Below are positions 1-8,249 of a stretch of DNA of 64,000 nt, in pieces; position 1 is the first letter of the stretch, and the number at the start of each line of letters is the position of its first letter. The notes below the pieces were generated by a model, which saw only the letters and a list, made by a program, of their open reading frames with translations, had not been told where the DNA came from and ran no database searches. Both the position numbers and the translations under genes were made by a program. This DNA comes from Shinella sp032095155 (GTDB lineage Bacteria; Pseudomonadota; Alphaproteobacteria; Rhizobiales; Rhizobiaceae): positions 62,001-126,000 of the forward strand of contig NZ_JBLZPK010000008.1 in the NCBI RefSeq assembly GCF_049199905.1, written 5' to 3'.

Positions 1-2
1 GT

Positions 3-21
3 GCGGGGCCTCAAGCCCCGC
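3..21. terminator. GC-rich hairpin, probable terminator of a gene left of the window
   Basis: GCGGGGC and GCCCCGC form a perfect 7-bp stem around a CTCAA loop. It is followed on the plus strand by a moderately T-rich stretch (atgtttcgtttt). No gene in the window ends here, so it most likely terminates a gene lying to the left. The T tract is imperfect, so efficiency is uncertain. Confidence 0.5.
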
Positions 22-287
22 ATGTTTCGTTTTGGGGATGCAAAAAGCTGCGGCGTCCTGTCGCCATTGCCATGGAAAAGCCAAACGCATAAAATAATGA
101 GGCACCATTCCGTTACCTCTTGTAAGGCTGGCGGACGCCAATTACATAGACCGCAGAGTTGGAAGCTGGGAGAGGCCGACATTGCCCTTTCCGTGTCCGC
201 TATACTGGCAGGAATAGGGTCCGGAAGACAAAAAGAACGCCCGGATCACGATCATATTACGTCATGCTCTTTGGGAAAGTTCGGCCT

Positions 288-1496
288 ATGGCTTCTGGAC
301 ACAGGAAAGTCCTCTCTTTTTCCGTCGCCGCTTTCATGACGGCAACGCCGGGCCTTGCGCTCGCTGCCGATGCGGCAACGGCCACCGGCGAAACGCAGCA
401 GCAGACCCAGAACCTTCCGGCAATCGTCGTCAGCGCCGCCGAGACGCGCACCATCGTCGACCGCGTCATCGCGACCGGCACGGTGCAGGCCGTCGAGGAG
501 GTCTATGTCGTGCCGCTGGTCGATGGGCTCTCCATCCGCACGCTGGCCGCCGATGTCGGTGACACGGTCGAGGCGGAGGGCACGCTCGCCACGCTGAACG
601 ACGATGCACTCCTGTTGCAGAAGAGCCAGACCGAAGCCTCGCTTGCGAAAGCCGAGGCCGCGCTGGCGCAGATCAAGGCGCAGCAGGTGGAGGCGAAGGC
701 CAATGCCGACGAGGCCATCCGGGTCCGCGACCGCTCGCTCAAGCTGGTGAAATCAGGCTCGCAATCGCAGGCGACCGCCGATCAGGCCGTCGCCACCGCC
801 GATGCCGCCCTCGCCCGCGTCAATTCCGCCGACCAGGCGATCGCCGTTTCGCAGGCCGATATCAAGGTCGCCCAGACGCAGATCGACGATATCGCGCTGA
901 AGCTCGCCCGCACGGCGGTGAAGTCGCCGGTCTCGGGTGTCGTCTCGGCCCGCACGGCCAAGATCGGCGCGATCGCCAGCGGCGCGGCCTCGCCGCTCTT
1001 TACCGTCATCCGTGACGGCGCAATCGAGCTGAAGGCCGACGTATCAGAAGATTCCGTGCTCAAGCTCGCGGTTGGCCAGAAGGCGACCGTCAAGCTTGCC
1101 GGCGGTGCCGCTTCGGTCACGGGCACGATCCGCCTCGTCGAGCCGACGCTCGACCCGCAGAGCCGCCTCGGCCGCGTCTATATCCGCTTCGATGAGCCGG
1201 GCAAGGCCCGTGCAGGCATGTTCGCCAGCGCCGAGATCGTCGTCGAGGAGCGCGAAGGCATCGTGCTGCCGCTCTCGGCGGTCACGACCGCCGACGGCAA
1301 GACGGTGGCCCGCAAGGTCGAGAACGGCGTCGTCAAGCTCGTGCCGGTCGAAACCGGCATTCAGGACGGCCAGGTGCTCGAGATCCTCAGCGGCCTGAAA
1401 GCAGGCGACGAGGTGGTGGCCAAGGCCGGCGCCTATGTCCGCGATGGCGACAAGGTCAATCCGGTGCATGCCGAGCAGGCCTCGGCAACGAAATGA
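288..1496 (+). CDS. RND efflux periplasmic adaptor (membrane fusion protein)
   Basis: Predicted 402-aa periplasmic adaptor linking an inner-membrane RND pump to an outer-membrane channel. The ATG at 288 (MASGHRK) is chosen because it is followed by a signal peptide ending near the Ala-rich LALAADAA segment and preceded by a GGGAAAG ribosome site. An upstream in-frame ATG at 159 would bury the signal peptide. After the signal come a barrel-sandwich/lipoyl half (VVPLVDGLSIRTLAADVGDTV), an alanine-rich helical hairpin at about residues 100-200, a second lipoyl half (VKSPVSGVVSARTAKIG), and beta-barrel and membrane-proximal domains. The pump gene follows 122 bp downstream on the same strand, so the two are likely co-transcribed. 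The substrate cannot be read from sequence. Confidence 0.9.
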   Translation: MASGHRKVLSFSVAAFMTATPGLALAADAATATGETQQQTQNLPAIVVSAAETRTIVDRVIATGTVQAVEEVYVVPLVDGLSIRTLAADVGDTVEAEGTLATLNDDALLLQKSQTEASLAKAEAALAQIKAQQVEAKANADEAIRVRDRSLKLVKSGSQSQATADQAVATADAALARVNSADQAIAVSQADIKVAQTQIDDIALKLARTAVKSPVSGVVSARTAKIGAIASGAASPLFTVIRDGAIELKADVSEDSVLKLAVGQKATVKLAGGAASVTGTIRLVEPTLDPQSRLGRVYIRFDEPGKARAGMFASAEIVVEEREGIVLPLSAVTTADGKTVARKVENGVVKLVPVETGIQDGQVLEILSGLKAGDEVVAKAGAYVRDGDKVNPVHAEQASATK

Positions 1497-1618
1497 CGTG
1501 AAGGCCCTTTTACGAAAGGGTCTATAATGCCGGGCGGGGCGCCCGGTGGCATGACGGGTGATCCGGGAGGGGCCGGAACCCTGTTACCGTCTGGTCTCTC
1601 TACAAGGACTTTGGGGAC

Positions 1619-4600
1619 ATGAACTTTTCAGCTTGGTCCATTCGCAATCCGATTGCGCCGCTGCTCGCGTTTTTCCTGCTGATCTATGTCGGCATCTCCT
1701 CGTTTTTCGCGCTGCCCATCACGCGGTTCCCGAATATCGACGTGCCGATCATCGCCATCAACGTGACCCAGAGCGGTGCCGCCCCGGCCGAGCTTGAGGT
1801 TCAGGTCACCAAGGAGATCGAGGATGCGGTCGCCGGCATCGAAGGCGTCAAGGACATCATGTCCACCGTCACGGACGGCAGCTCGCTGACATCGGTGCTC
1901 TTCGAGATTGAAAAGCCGACCAACCAGGCGCTTCAGGACGTCAAGGACGCGATCGACCGCATCCGCAGCGACCTGCCGGCCTCGGTCGAGGAACCCGTCG
2001 TCACCAAGATCGACGTCGAGGGTCAGGCGATCCAGACCTTTGCCGTCTCCTCGCCCAACATGACGCTCGAGGAACTGTCCTGGTTCGTCGACGACAAGGT
2101 CAAGCGCGCCCTGCAGGGCCAGGCCGGCATCGGCAAGATCGACCGCTTCGGCGGCGCCGACCGCGAAGTGCGCATCGATCTCAATCCCGACAAGCTCGAA
2201 TCATATGGTGTTACCGCCGCCGACGTGAACCGCCAGATCCGCAGCATGAATGCGGATGCCGGCTCTGGCCGCGGCCAGATCGCAGGCGCCGAACAGGCGA
2301 TCCGCACGCTGGGCGACGCCCGCTCGGTGGAAAAACTCACCAACACGATGATCGCGCTGTCGAACGGCCGCTTCGTGCGCCTGTCCGAGCTCGGCAAGAT
2401 CACCGACACCTATGAGGAGCCGCGCTCCTTCTCGCGCTTCAACGGCAACCCGGTCGTCACCTTCGCGGTCTTCCGTTCGAAGGGCGCAAGCGAGGTGACC
2501 GTCGCCGAATCCGTCGAGAAGGCGCTCACCAAGGTGCGCGCGCAATATCCCGACGTCTCGATCGAAATGGTCGACGACAGCGTCTACTTCACCTACGGCA
2601 ACTACGAGGCAGCACTCCACACGCTGATCGAAGGCGCGCTGCTCGCCGTCCTCGTCGTGTTCCTGTTCCTGCGCAACTGGCGCGCCACGCTGATTTCGGC
2701 CGTGGCGCTTCCGCTGTCGGCGATCCCCACTTTCTTCGTCATGGACATGATGGGCTTCTCGCTGAACCTCGTCTCGTTCCTGGCGCTGACGCTGGCAACC
2801 GGCATTCTCGTCGATGACGCGATCGTGGAGATCGAGAACATCGCGCGGCACATCCGCATGGGCAAGACGCCCTATCGGGCGGCCATCGAAGCCGCCGACG
2901 AAATCGGCCTCGCCGTCATCGCGACGACCTTCACAATCATCGCGGTCTTCGTGCCGGTCTCCTTCATGCCGGGCATTCCGGGCCAGTACTTCATCCAGTT
3001 CGGCCTGACCGTTGCCGTCGCCGTGTTCTTCTCGCTGGTGGTCGCGCGTCTCATCACGCCGGTCATGGCGGCCTACCTCATGCGTGCGCATGATGCGGAC
3101 GGTCATGGCGAGGAGAAGGAAGGCGCCTTCATGCGCGGCTATACCTGGCTCGTCAGCAAGACGACGGGCAAGTGGTATGCCCGCTATGCGACGCTCGTCG
3201 CCGCCTTCGCCTTCCTGATCGCCTCGGTCATGCTGCTTTTCACCGTGCCCGGCAGCTTCCTGCCGCCGGAAGACGCCTCGCGCGTCGTGCTATCGGTCGA
3301 GCTGCCGCCGGATGCGATGCTCGAGGATACCGACCGTACGACCACGCAGATTTTCGACCGGGTCAAGGGCATCGACGGCGTGCAGAGCGTCTTCGTGCTC
3401 GGCGGCTCTTCGCCGAAGGGCGATCTCGAACTGCGCCGCGCCTCCGTGACCGTCATCCTCGACAAGCTGGAACATTCGCTTGTACACAAGCTGGTCAACG
3501 ACGTCGCCGGCAAGATTCCCGTCATTGGCCAGTACCTGCCGAAGATGGAGGCCAAGGGCCGCGTGCGTCCGCAGTGGGATATCGAGAAGGAAATCTTCGC
3601 AACGCTGCGCGACATTCCCGATGTGCGCATCATCAAGCTCAACGACCGCGGCGAGCGCGACCTGGCGTTCAATCTGCTCTCCAACAACGAGGCGGACCTC
3701 AACGCCACCGTCGGCGTGCTGGAAGCCAAGTTGCGTGCCGATCCGGTGCTCTCCAATGTCAGTTCGGAAGGCTCGCTGCCGCGTCCTGAATTGCAGATCC
3801 GTCCGCGCGACGACCAGATGGCCCGCTTCGGCATCACCACGGCGCAGATCTCGGAGATCGTGCGTGTCGCCACCATCGGCGATATCGATTCGCAACTCAG
3901 CAAGGTCTCGCTGGATGATCGTCTGATCCCGATCCGCGTGCAGGTCGCCCGCGACTTCCGTGCCGACCTCGGCGCGATCCGAAACCTCAAGATCCAGACC
4001 TCCGCCGGTCAGTTCGTGCCGCTGTCGAGTGTCGCCGACATCGACTATTCGGAAGGCCCGAGCTCGGTGAAGCGCCACAACCGCAACCGCGTCGTGCAGA
4101 TCGGCTCCGATCTTCGGCCGGGCGTCGCACTCGACACGGCGACGGCCCGCTTCAAGGAGATCGCCGCCAGCGTCGACATGCCGCCGACCGTGCAGTTCGC
4201 CGAAAGCGGCGACGCCGAAGTGCAAGCCGAAATGCAGCAGTCCTTCGGCAACGCCATGCTGCTCGGCCTGCTGCTGGTGCTGATGGTTCTCATCCTGCTC
4301 TTCAAGGACGTGATCCAGCCCTTCACCATCCTGCTCTCGCTGCCGCTCGCCATCGGCGGCGTGGCGGCGGGCCTGATCCTGACGCAGAACGCGCTCTCCA
4401 TGCCCGTTCTCATCGGCATTCTGATGCTGATGGGCATCGTGACGAAGAACGCCATCCTGCTTGTCGATTTCGCCATCGAGATGATGCACCGGGGCATGAA
4501 CCGCGTGGAAGCGATGATCGAGGCCGGCCGCAAGCGCGCCCGCCCGATCGTCATGACCTCGATCGCCATGTCCGCGGGCATGCTGCCCTCCGCACTGGGC

Positions 4601-4933
4601 GTCGGCGAAGGCGGCTCGTTCCGTTCGCCGATGGCGATCGCCGTAATCGGCGGCATCATCGTCTCGACGGTGCTCTCGCTGGTCGTCGTCCCCTCGTTCT
4701 TCCTGATCATGGATGACGTGTCGCGCTTCCTCGGCTGGCTGTTCGGCCGCTTCGTCGGCAAGAAGGACGATGAACTGCTCGCCATGGAGCCGGAAGCGCT
4801 GACCCGCCTCGCCGACCAGACGAGCCGCGATGTCGCCGATCTCGAAAAGCGCATCGAGACGCTCGAGAAGAAGAACCCCGGTGAACGCAAGCCCTTCACC
4901 GTCGTGCATCACTCGCCGCTCGCCGCCGAGTAG
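1619..4933 (+). CDS. RND efflux pump permease (AcrB/MdtB-like, HAE1-type)
   Basis: Predicted 1104-aa proton-driven multidrug-type exporter of the inner membrane. It shows the family layout: an N-terminal transmembrane helix (AWSIRNPIAPLLAFFLLIYVG), a first large periplasmic loop, TM2-6, a second periplasmic loop from about residue 545, and TM8-12. The TM4 proton-relay pair is visible as GILVDDAIVEIEN at about residues 395-407. The C-terminal half carries GIVTKNAILLVDFAIEMM. About 70 extra residues after the last helix (RLADQTSRDVADLEKRIETLEKK) form a likely cytoplasmic coiled coil, longer than in E. coli AcrB (1049 aa). It is paired with the adaptor just upstream. No outer-membrane channel gene is adjacent, but a NodT-type protein is encoded near 44 kb. 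Confidence 0.92.
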   Translation: MNFSAWSIRNPIAPLLAFFLLIYVGISSFFALPITRFPNIDVPIIAINVTQSGAAPAELEVQVTKEIEDAVAGIEGVKDIMSTVTDGSSLTSVLFEIEKPTNQALQDVKDAIDRIRSDLPASVEEPVVTKIDVEGQAIQTFAVSSPNMTLEELSWFVDDKVKRALQGQAGIGKIDRFGGADREVRIDLNPDKLESYGVTAADVNRQIRSMNADAGSGRGQIAGAEQAIRTLGDARSVEKLTNTMIALSNGRFVRLSELGKITDTYEEPRSFSRFNGNPVVTFAVFRSKGASEVTVAESVEKALTKVRAQYPDVSIEMVDDSVYFTYGNYEAALHTLIEGALLAVLVVFLFLRNWRATLISAVALPLSAIPTFFVMDMMGFSLNLVSFLALTLATGILVDDAIVEIENIARHIRMGKTPYRAAIEAADEIGLAVIATTFTIIAVFVPVSFMPGIPGQYFIQFGLTVAVAVFFSLVVARLITPVMAAYLMRAHDADGHGEEKEGAFMRGYTWLVSKTTGKWYARYATLVAAFAFLIASVMLLFTVPGSFLPPEDASRVVLSVELPPDAMLEDTDRTTTQIFDRVKGIDGVQSVFVLGGSSPKGDLELRRASVTVILDKLEHSLVHKLVNDVAGKIPVIGQYLPKMEAKGRVRPQWDIEKEIFATLRDIPDVRIIKLNDRGERDLAFNLLSNNEADLNATVGVLEAKLRADPVLSNVSSEGSLPRPELQIRPRDDQMARFGITTAQISEIVRVATIGDIDSQLSKVSLDDRLIPIRVQVARDFRADLGAIRNLKIQTSAGQFVPLSSVADIDYSEGPSSVKRHNRNRVVQIGSDLRPGVALDTATARFKEIAASVDMPPTVQFAESGDAEVQAEMQQSFGNAMLLGLLLVLMVLILLFKDVIQPFTILLSLPLAIGGVAAGLILTQNALSMPVLIGILMLMGIVTKNAILLVDFAIEMMHRGMNRVEAMIEAGRKRARPIVMTSIAMSAGMLPSALGVGEGGSFRSPMAIAVIGGIIVSTVLSLVVVPSFFLIMDDVSRFLGWLFGRFVGKKDDELLAMEPEALTRLADQTSRDVADLEKRIETLEKKNPGERKPFTVVHHSPLAAE

Positions 4934-4952
4934 ACCTGCACGGTTTCGATCC

Positions 4953-4991
4953 AAACGGCCGGTTCGATTGATTTCGAACCGGCCGTTTTTT
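4953..4991 (+). terminator. Rho-independent terminator of the RND operon
   Basis: A 15-bp perfect stem, AAACGGCCGGTTCGA paired with TCGAACCGGCCGTTT around a 6-nt loop, runs into a run of six T. It starts 20 bp after the pump stop codon. This is one of the strongest terminators in the window. Confidence 0.9.
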
Positions 4992-4997
4992 CTTTGA

Positions 4998-5011
4998 TTG
5001 ATCGAAATCAA
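4998..5011. promoter_or_regulatory. Perfect FNR/FixK/DNR-type box (anaerobox)
   Basis: TTGATCGAAATCAA matches the TTGAT-N4-ATCAA consensus of the FNR/FixK/DNR group exactly. It lies directly after the RND terminator and about 78 bp upstream of the Crp/Fnr-family gene at 5089, a location suited to autoregulation or to control by a second oxygen- or NO-responsive regulator. The match is seen in sequence; occupancy and the regulator's identity are inferred. Confidence 0.75.
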
Positions 5012-5088
5012 GTAAGGATTGCCCGGCCTCGACTATCGTTCTCCCATCAAAGAGCAAGAAATGCCTGCGGGAGCACGGAGTGAGAGCG

Positions 5089-5772
5089 ATGAACAGGCTG
5101 ATGAAACCCGGTGCACGGGAACGGGAAACCCTGCTGAGTTCCGGCCTGCTGGCGGCGCTCGGCGTGGAAAGCGTCGCGGCGATGATGGAGATTGCGGTGA
5201 TCGGCAACCTGCCGGCGCGTCAGATCCTCTTCCGCGAGGGCGAGCCTGCCGATCTCCTGCATTGCGTGCTGTCAGGCTATGTCCGCGTCTATAAGCTCGA
5301 CCCCGATGGCCGCGAGGCGGATGTCGAACTCTACGGCCCCGGCGATCTCATCGGCGCAAGCGTCGTGCTGGATGGCGGCCGCTACACCGCGACAGCCCAG
5401 GCCGCCGAACCGGCGCTCATTGCCCGCTTCGACCTGAAGCGCGTGCGCGACATCGCAAACCGTCGGCCGGATCTCGCGGTGGCGCTGACCAATGCGCTCT
5501 CCGCCCAGCTCGCAAAGGCCTTTGCAAGTCTGGCCAATGACCGGCTGCACACCGCCCCGCAGCGCGTGGCGCTTTATCTGCTCGCCCATTGCTCGGTCGA
5601 GGGGAAGCCGGCAAGCTTCCGCCTGCCCTACCAGAAAAGCCTGCTTGCCGGCAAACTGGGGCTCGCGCCTGAAGCCCTCTCCCGCGCCTTCTCCATGCTG
5701 CGCAGCTACGGCGTCAACGTCCGCGGCCGCCTTGTCCATATCGGCGACCCGGAAGCGCTTCGCCGGATTTAG
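5089..5772 (+). CDS. Crp/Fnr-family transcriptional regulator (Dnr/NnrR-like, no Fe-S cysteines)
   Basis: Predicted 227-aa regulator with an N-terminal cyclic-nucleotide-type beta-barrel (GEPADLLHCVLSGYVRVYKL...YGPGDLIG) and a C-terminal Crp-type winged helix. The recognition helix region LGLAPEALSRAF keeps the E-x-x-S-R residues that in FNR contact TTGAT half-sites. A perfect TTGAT-N4-ATCAA box lies upstream. Only two cysteines are present and there is no N-terminal cysteine cluster, so it is not an oxygen-sensing Fe-S FNR. The LPYQKSLLAGKLGLAPEALSRAF stretch resembles the DNR/NnrR nitric-oxide-responsive group, from family knowledge. The ATG at 5089 has GGAG 8 nt upstream; a GTG at 5080 is an alternative start. 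The effector is unknown. Confidence 0.85.
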   Translation: MNRLMKPGARERETLLSSGLLAALGVESVAAMMEIAVIGNLPARQILFREGEPADLLHCVLSGYVRVYKLDPDGREADVELYGPGDLIGASVVLDGGRYTATAQAAEPALIARFDLKRVRDIANRRPDLAVALTNALSAQLAKAFASLANDRLHTAPQRVALYLLAHCSVEGKPASFRLPYQKSLLAGKLGLAPEALSRAFSMLRSYGVNVRGRLVHIGDPEALRRI

Positions 5773-5786
5773 CAAACGGACCCGTA

Positions 5787-6614
5787 TCAGCGACGGCGGC
5801 CGCCAGCGACACGGCGGCTTGGGGCCAGCAATTCATCGCTCTCGTCTTCATGGATCGTCCGGTCGCGGCCGAACGATTTTGCGAGATAAAGCGCCCGGTC
5901 CGCCGCCTCGAAGGTGGCGTCGAAAGAGCGGCCCGCCCCGTGATCGGCAATGCCGGCGGAGAGTGTGACGGCGACCGGCTTCCCGCCGGTCTCGATGCGG
6001 CGTGCGCCCACCGAGCGGCGGGCCTCTTCCACCAGCAGAGAGCAATCGCCGCGGTCCGCGCTGCAGATCAGCACGGCGAACTCCTCACCGCCGAACCGGC
6101 TGACGAGATGGGCTGGTTCGAAAACCCGCTTCAGCTCCTCCGCGACGGCAACGATGACCGCATCTCCGACCACATGGCCATGTTTATCGTTGACCAACTT
6201 GAACCGGTCGATGTCGAACAGCACGAAGAAGCCGTTAACCTTCGTCTCCAGCATCTCGGAAAAAGCCCGGCGGTTGAGAAGACCGGAGAGCGGGTCAAGC
6301 CGGCTCAGTCGCTCGAATGCCGCGCGCGAAAGGGAGATTTCATGGATCGCTGTGCCGATCAGCCAGGCCAGGAGTGCCGTAACGCTCGCCGCAATCAGGA
6401 TGGTCGCCGATCCGCCGAAGCCGAGCGCGGTGCCGAACGGATAGGGCAGAAGGCCGAAATTCGCGAGGATGGCGGCAAACATCAGATAGGTCGCAGTCGC
6501 CAGTGCCGTCGCCACCAGAACGACATTCAGCACGAACGTCCAGATGTCGGCCTTCGTCTCGAAGCCGCCGAAGTCTATCTGGGCCCTCAGCCAAAGGGCC
6601 AGCCTGCCACGCAT
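5787..6614 (-). CDS. Membrane-anchored diguanylate cyclase (GGDEF)
   Basis: Predicted 275-aa enzyme making cyclic di-GMP from two GTP. Two hydrophobic helices (about residues 26-52 and 66-90) are followed by a GGDEF domain containing DPLSGLLNRRAF, FDIDRFKLVND and the active-site motif FGGEEF at about 174-179. The usual inhibitory I-site RxxD, nine residues before the GG, reads EPAH, so product feedback inhibition is probably lost. The start is placed at the ATG preceded by GGAGAG; an ATG 36 nt further upstream (6650) is also in frame. The gene converges on the Crp/Fnr gene with only 14 bp between stop codons. Confidence 0.88.
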   Translation of the reverse strand: MRGRLALWLRAQIDFGGFETKADIWTFVLNVVLVATALATATYLMFAAILANFGLLPYPFGTALGFGGSATILIAASVTALLAWLIGTAIHEISLSRAAFERLSRLDPLSGLLNRRAFSEMLETKVNGFFVLFDIDRFKLVNDKHGHVVGDAVIVAVAEELKRVFEPAHLVSRFGGEEFAVLICSADRGDCSLLVEEARRSVGARRIETGGKPVAVTLSAGIADHGAGRSFDATFEAADRALYLAKSFGRDRTIHEDESDELLAPSRRVAGGRRR

Positions 6615-6724
6615 CAATCTCTCCATATGTATGGAGGGACCATAGAACATTTTCTTTCAGAGACGGCTAAAGCATTCGATAGAAGTTTAATCGTCTCGTT
6701 TTGGAACTTCGCCCCGGGCCGGCG

Positions 6725-7345
6725 TCACCGGAGCGCATCGAGGCGGTCAAGCCTACCGCTGGCGATCCGGGCCTCCGTCCAGCGTCGTTCGGCGGCGAAC
6801 GGGTGCCATTGCCAGCCCTCATGGCCGAAGCCGGCAAGCGAGACGCGGTCGTCAGCCGCAGCAATATTCGCAAGCACATGGGCGATGACGATCAGTCCCG
6901 AACTGGGCACGACGTAGGGCGACGGATCGAAGGCGGCAAGCTCGGCATCGACGGTGTGGTGCATGGCCGCAGGGATCGCCCTTAGCCGGCGCCCGGTGAC
7001 GCGGGCGAATGTCTCGAAGCCGGCGGTATAGTCGTCGCAGAAGTCGTCGAGATTGGGATGGCTCTGGGCAAGCGGCGCGCGAAGGGCGGCAAAGACCTCA
7101 GCCGTGCGCACGCACCAGATTTCCTTCGCCTGCCGCACGGTCCGACTCGCCTTCCAGCGGCCGCCGGCCAGCATCTCCAGCGCCGGACGGCCAGTGTTGC
7201 AGGCGGCGACGATATCGGTCTTCCAGCCGCCGCGCCCGGCCGAGCGGCAGCCGTTGAAGCGGATCACCAGATCGGCGCTGTCTATGGTTTCGGCCACGCC
7301 CTCCGGAATGGCGCCATTGCCGACGATGACGATCCTGCGCGGCAC
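6725..7345 (-). CDS. Conserved protein resembling rhizobial 'urease operon accessory' proteins
   Basis: Predicted 206-aa cytoplasmic protein. It begins PRRIVIVGNGAIPEGVAETID and contains DLVIRFNGCRS, VVPSSGLIVIAHVL and LAGFGHEGWQWHPFAAERRW. This pattern recalls family-29-like glycosyltransferase folds and, from memory, proteins annotated 'urease operon accessory protein' in rhizobia. Its biochemical role is not established to my knowledge. It follows the LprI-like gene by 10 bp and shares its strand, so the two are likely in one operon. No ureA/B/C/E/F/G genes are visible in the window. The family guess is moderate and the function is unknown. Confidence 0.6.
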   Translation of the reverse strand: MPRRIVIVGNGAIPEGVAETIDSADLVIRFNGCRSAGRGGWKTDIVAACNTGRPALEMLAGGRWKASRTVRQAKEIWCVRTAEVFAALRAPLAQSHPNLDDFCDDYTAGFETFARVTGRRLRAIPAAMHHTVDAELAAFDPSPYVVPSSGLIVIAHVLANIAAADDRVSLAGFGHEGWQWHPFAAERRWTEARIASGRLDRLDALR

Positions 7346-7355
7346 CGGGCGCCCC

Positions 7356-7775
7356 TCAGTTCTGCTGCTCGTAGACGGCCTTCAGCTCGTCGGTCCGCTT
7401 GCGCGTGAGATCGGCAAGGCAGCCGGACACCAGCATCGGCTCCATCGACCCGCCACGCGCCTCGAAGCCGGCAAATTCGCACTGGCCGTCGCGATAACCG
7501 ATCCAGGCCCGCTGGGCGCGCTTCAACGCATCTACCGCGCCGACATAGGCCTCACCCATGTCCTTGACGTTGTCGTCCATTTCGCGCGCGGCGGCGACGG
7601 CCTTCTTGTAGGCGGCGTTGAGCGCCTTGTCGGCGTGCTGGTAGTCCTGGTCGGCGCAGATGTTCATGTCCATCTGCGTCTGGGCGTTTTCGCAATCGAT
7701 CTGCTCGGCAGCGCAAAAGGATGCCGAGACGAGGAAGGCAGCGAGGAAAACACTGGAGAAGCGGCCTGAAATCAT
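7356..7775 (-). CDS. Secreted LprI-like (DUF1311) protein
   Basis: Predicted 139-aa exported protein with a signal peptide (MISGRFSSVFLAAFLVSASFCAA) and one DUF1311/LprI-type domain. The domain signature is IDCENAQTQMDMNICADQDYQHADKALNAAYKKAV...AQRAWIGYRDGQCEF with conserved cysteines. In mycobacteria LprI inhibits lysozyme; for rhizobial homologs the role is unproven. Genes of this family are interspersed in rhizobial urease clusters. The next gene upstream (DUF1272) ends 9 bp away. Confidence 0.75.
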   Translation of the reverse strand: MISGRFSSVFLAAFLVSASFCAAEQIDCENAQTQMDMNICADQDYQHADKALNAAYKKAVAAAREMDDNVKDMGEAYVGAVDALKRAQRAWIGYRDGQCEFAGFEARGGSMEPMLVSGCLADLTRKRTDELKAVYEQQN

Positions 7776-7784
7776 GCCCTGCCC

Positions 7785-7918
7785 TCACGCCGCTTCCGCC
7801 GGCCCGCAGCCTTCGGCCTTGAGCACGCGACGGGTGGAGGCGGGATATTTTGCCAGCAGCGCGGCCGGTCGCACCGGCCGGCGCACGAAGTCGCCGCCGC
7901 AGTTCGGGCAGACGCCGC
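7785..7918 (-). CDS. DUF1272 protein, C-terminal part (interrupted by assembly gap)
   Basis: Only the C-terminal 43 or so residues are visible, reading GVCPNCGGDFVRRPVRPAALLAKYPASTRRV and ending with a TGA at 7785-7787. The CPNC pair and the RPxRPAALLxKYPAST tail match the DUF1272 family of small zinc-binding proteins as I know it. The start lies inside the run of N. It would be co-directional with the LprI-like gene downstream. Confidence 0.65.
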
Positions 7919-8234
7919 NNNNNNNNNNNNNNNNNNNNNNNNNNNNNNNNNNNNNNNNNNNNNNNNNNNNNNNNNNNNNNNNNNNNNNNNNNNNNNNNNN
8001 NNNNNNNNNNNNNNNNNNNNNNNNNNNNNNNNNNNNNNNNNNNNNNNNNNNNNNNNNNNNNNNNNNNNNNNNNNNNNNNNNNNNNNNNNNNNNNNNNNNN
8101 NNNNNNNNNNNNNNNNNNNNNNNNNNNNNNNNNNNNNNNNNNNNNNNNNNNNNNNNNNNNNNNNNNNNNNNNNNNNNNNNNNNNNNNNNNNNNNNNNNNN
8201 NNNNNNNNNNNNNNNNNNNNNNNNNNNNNNNNNN
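7919..8234. other. Assembly gap (316 N)
   Basis: Unsequenced stretch. It hides the start of the DUF1272 gene and anything between it and the livK gene. Physical adjacency of the two flanks is therefore a scaffolding statement, not sequence evidence. Confidence 0.95.
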
Positions 8235-8249
8235 TCCGTGAAAAACCGA

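Noticed and set aside
1501..1546. Two small hairpins between the first RND adaptor and pump genes as a terminator
   Set aside because: The stems (GGCCCTTT/AAAGGGTC and CCGGGC/GCCCGG) are short or imperfect and lack a T run, and the two genes function together; more likely mRNA structure.
4961..4980. tRNA-like GGTTCGA...TCGAACC
   Set aside because: It is the arm of the perfect terminator hairpin after the RND pump; no cloverleaf can be drawn.
7356..7918. Calling these genes part of a working urease operon
   Set aside because: No urease structural or maturation gene is visible and the upstream side is a gap; kept only as a finding.
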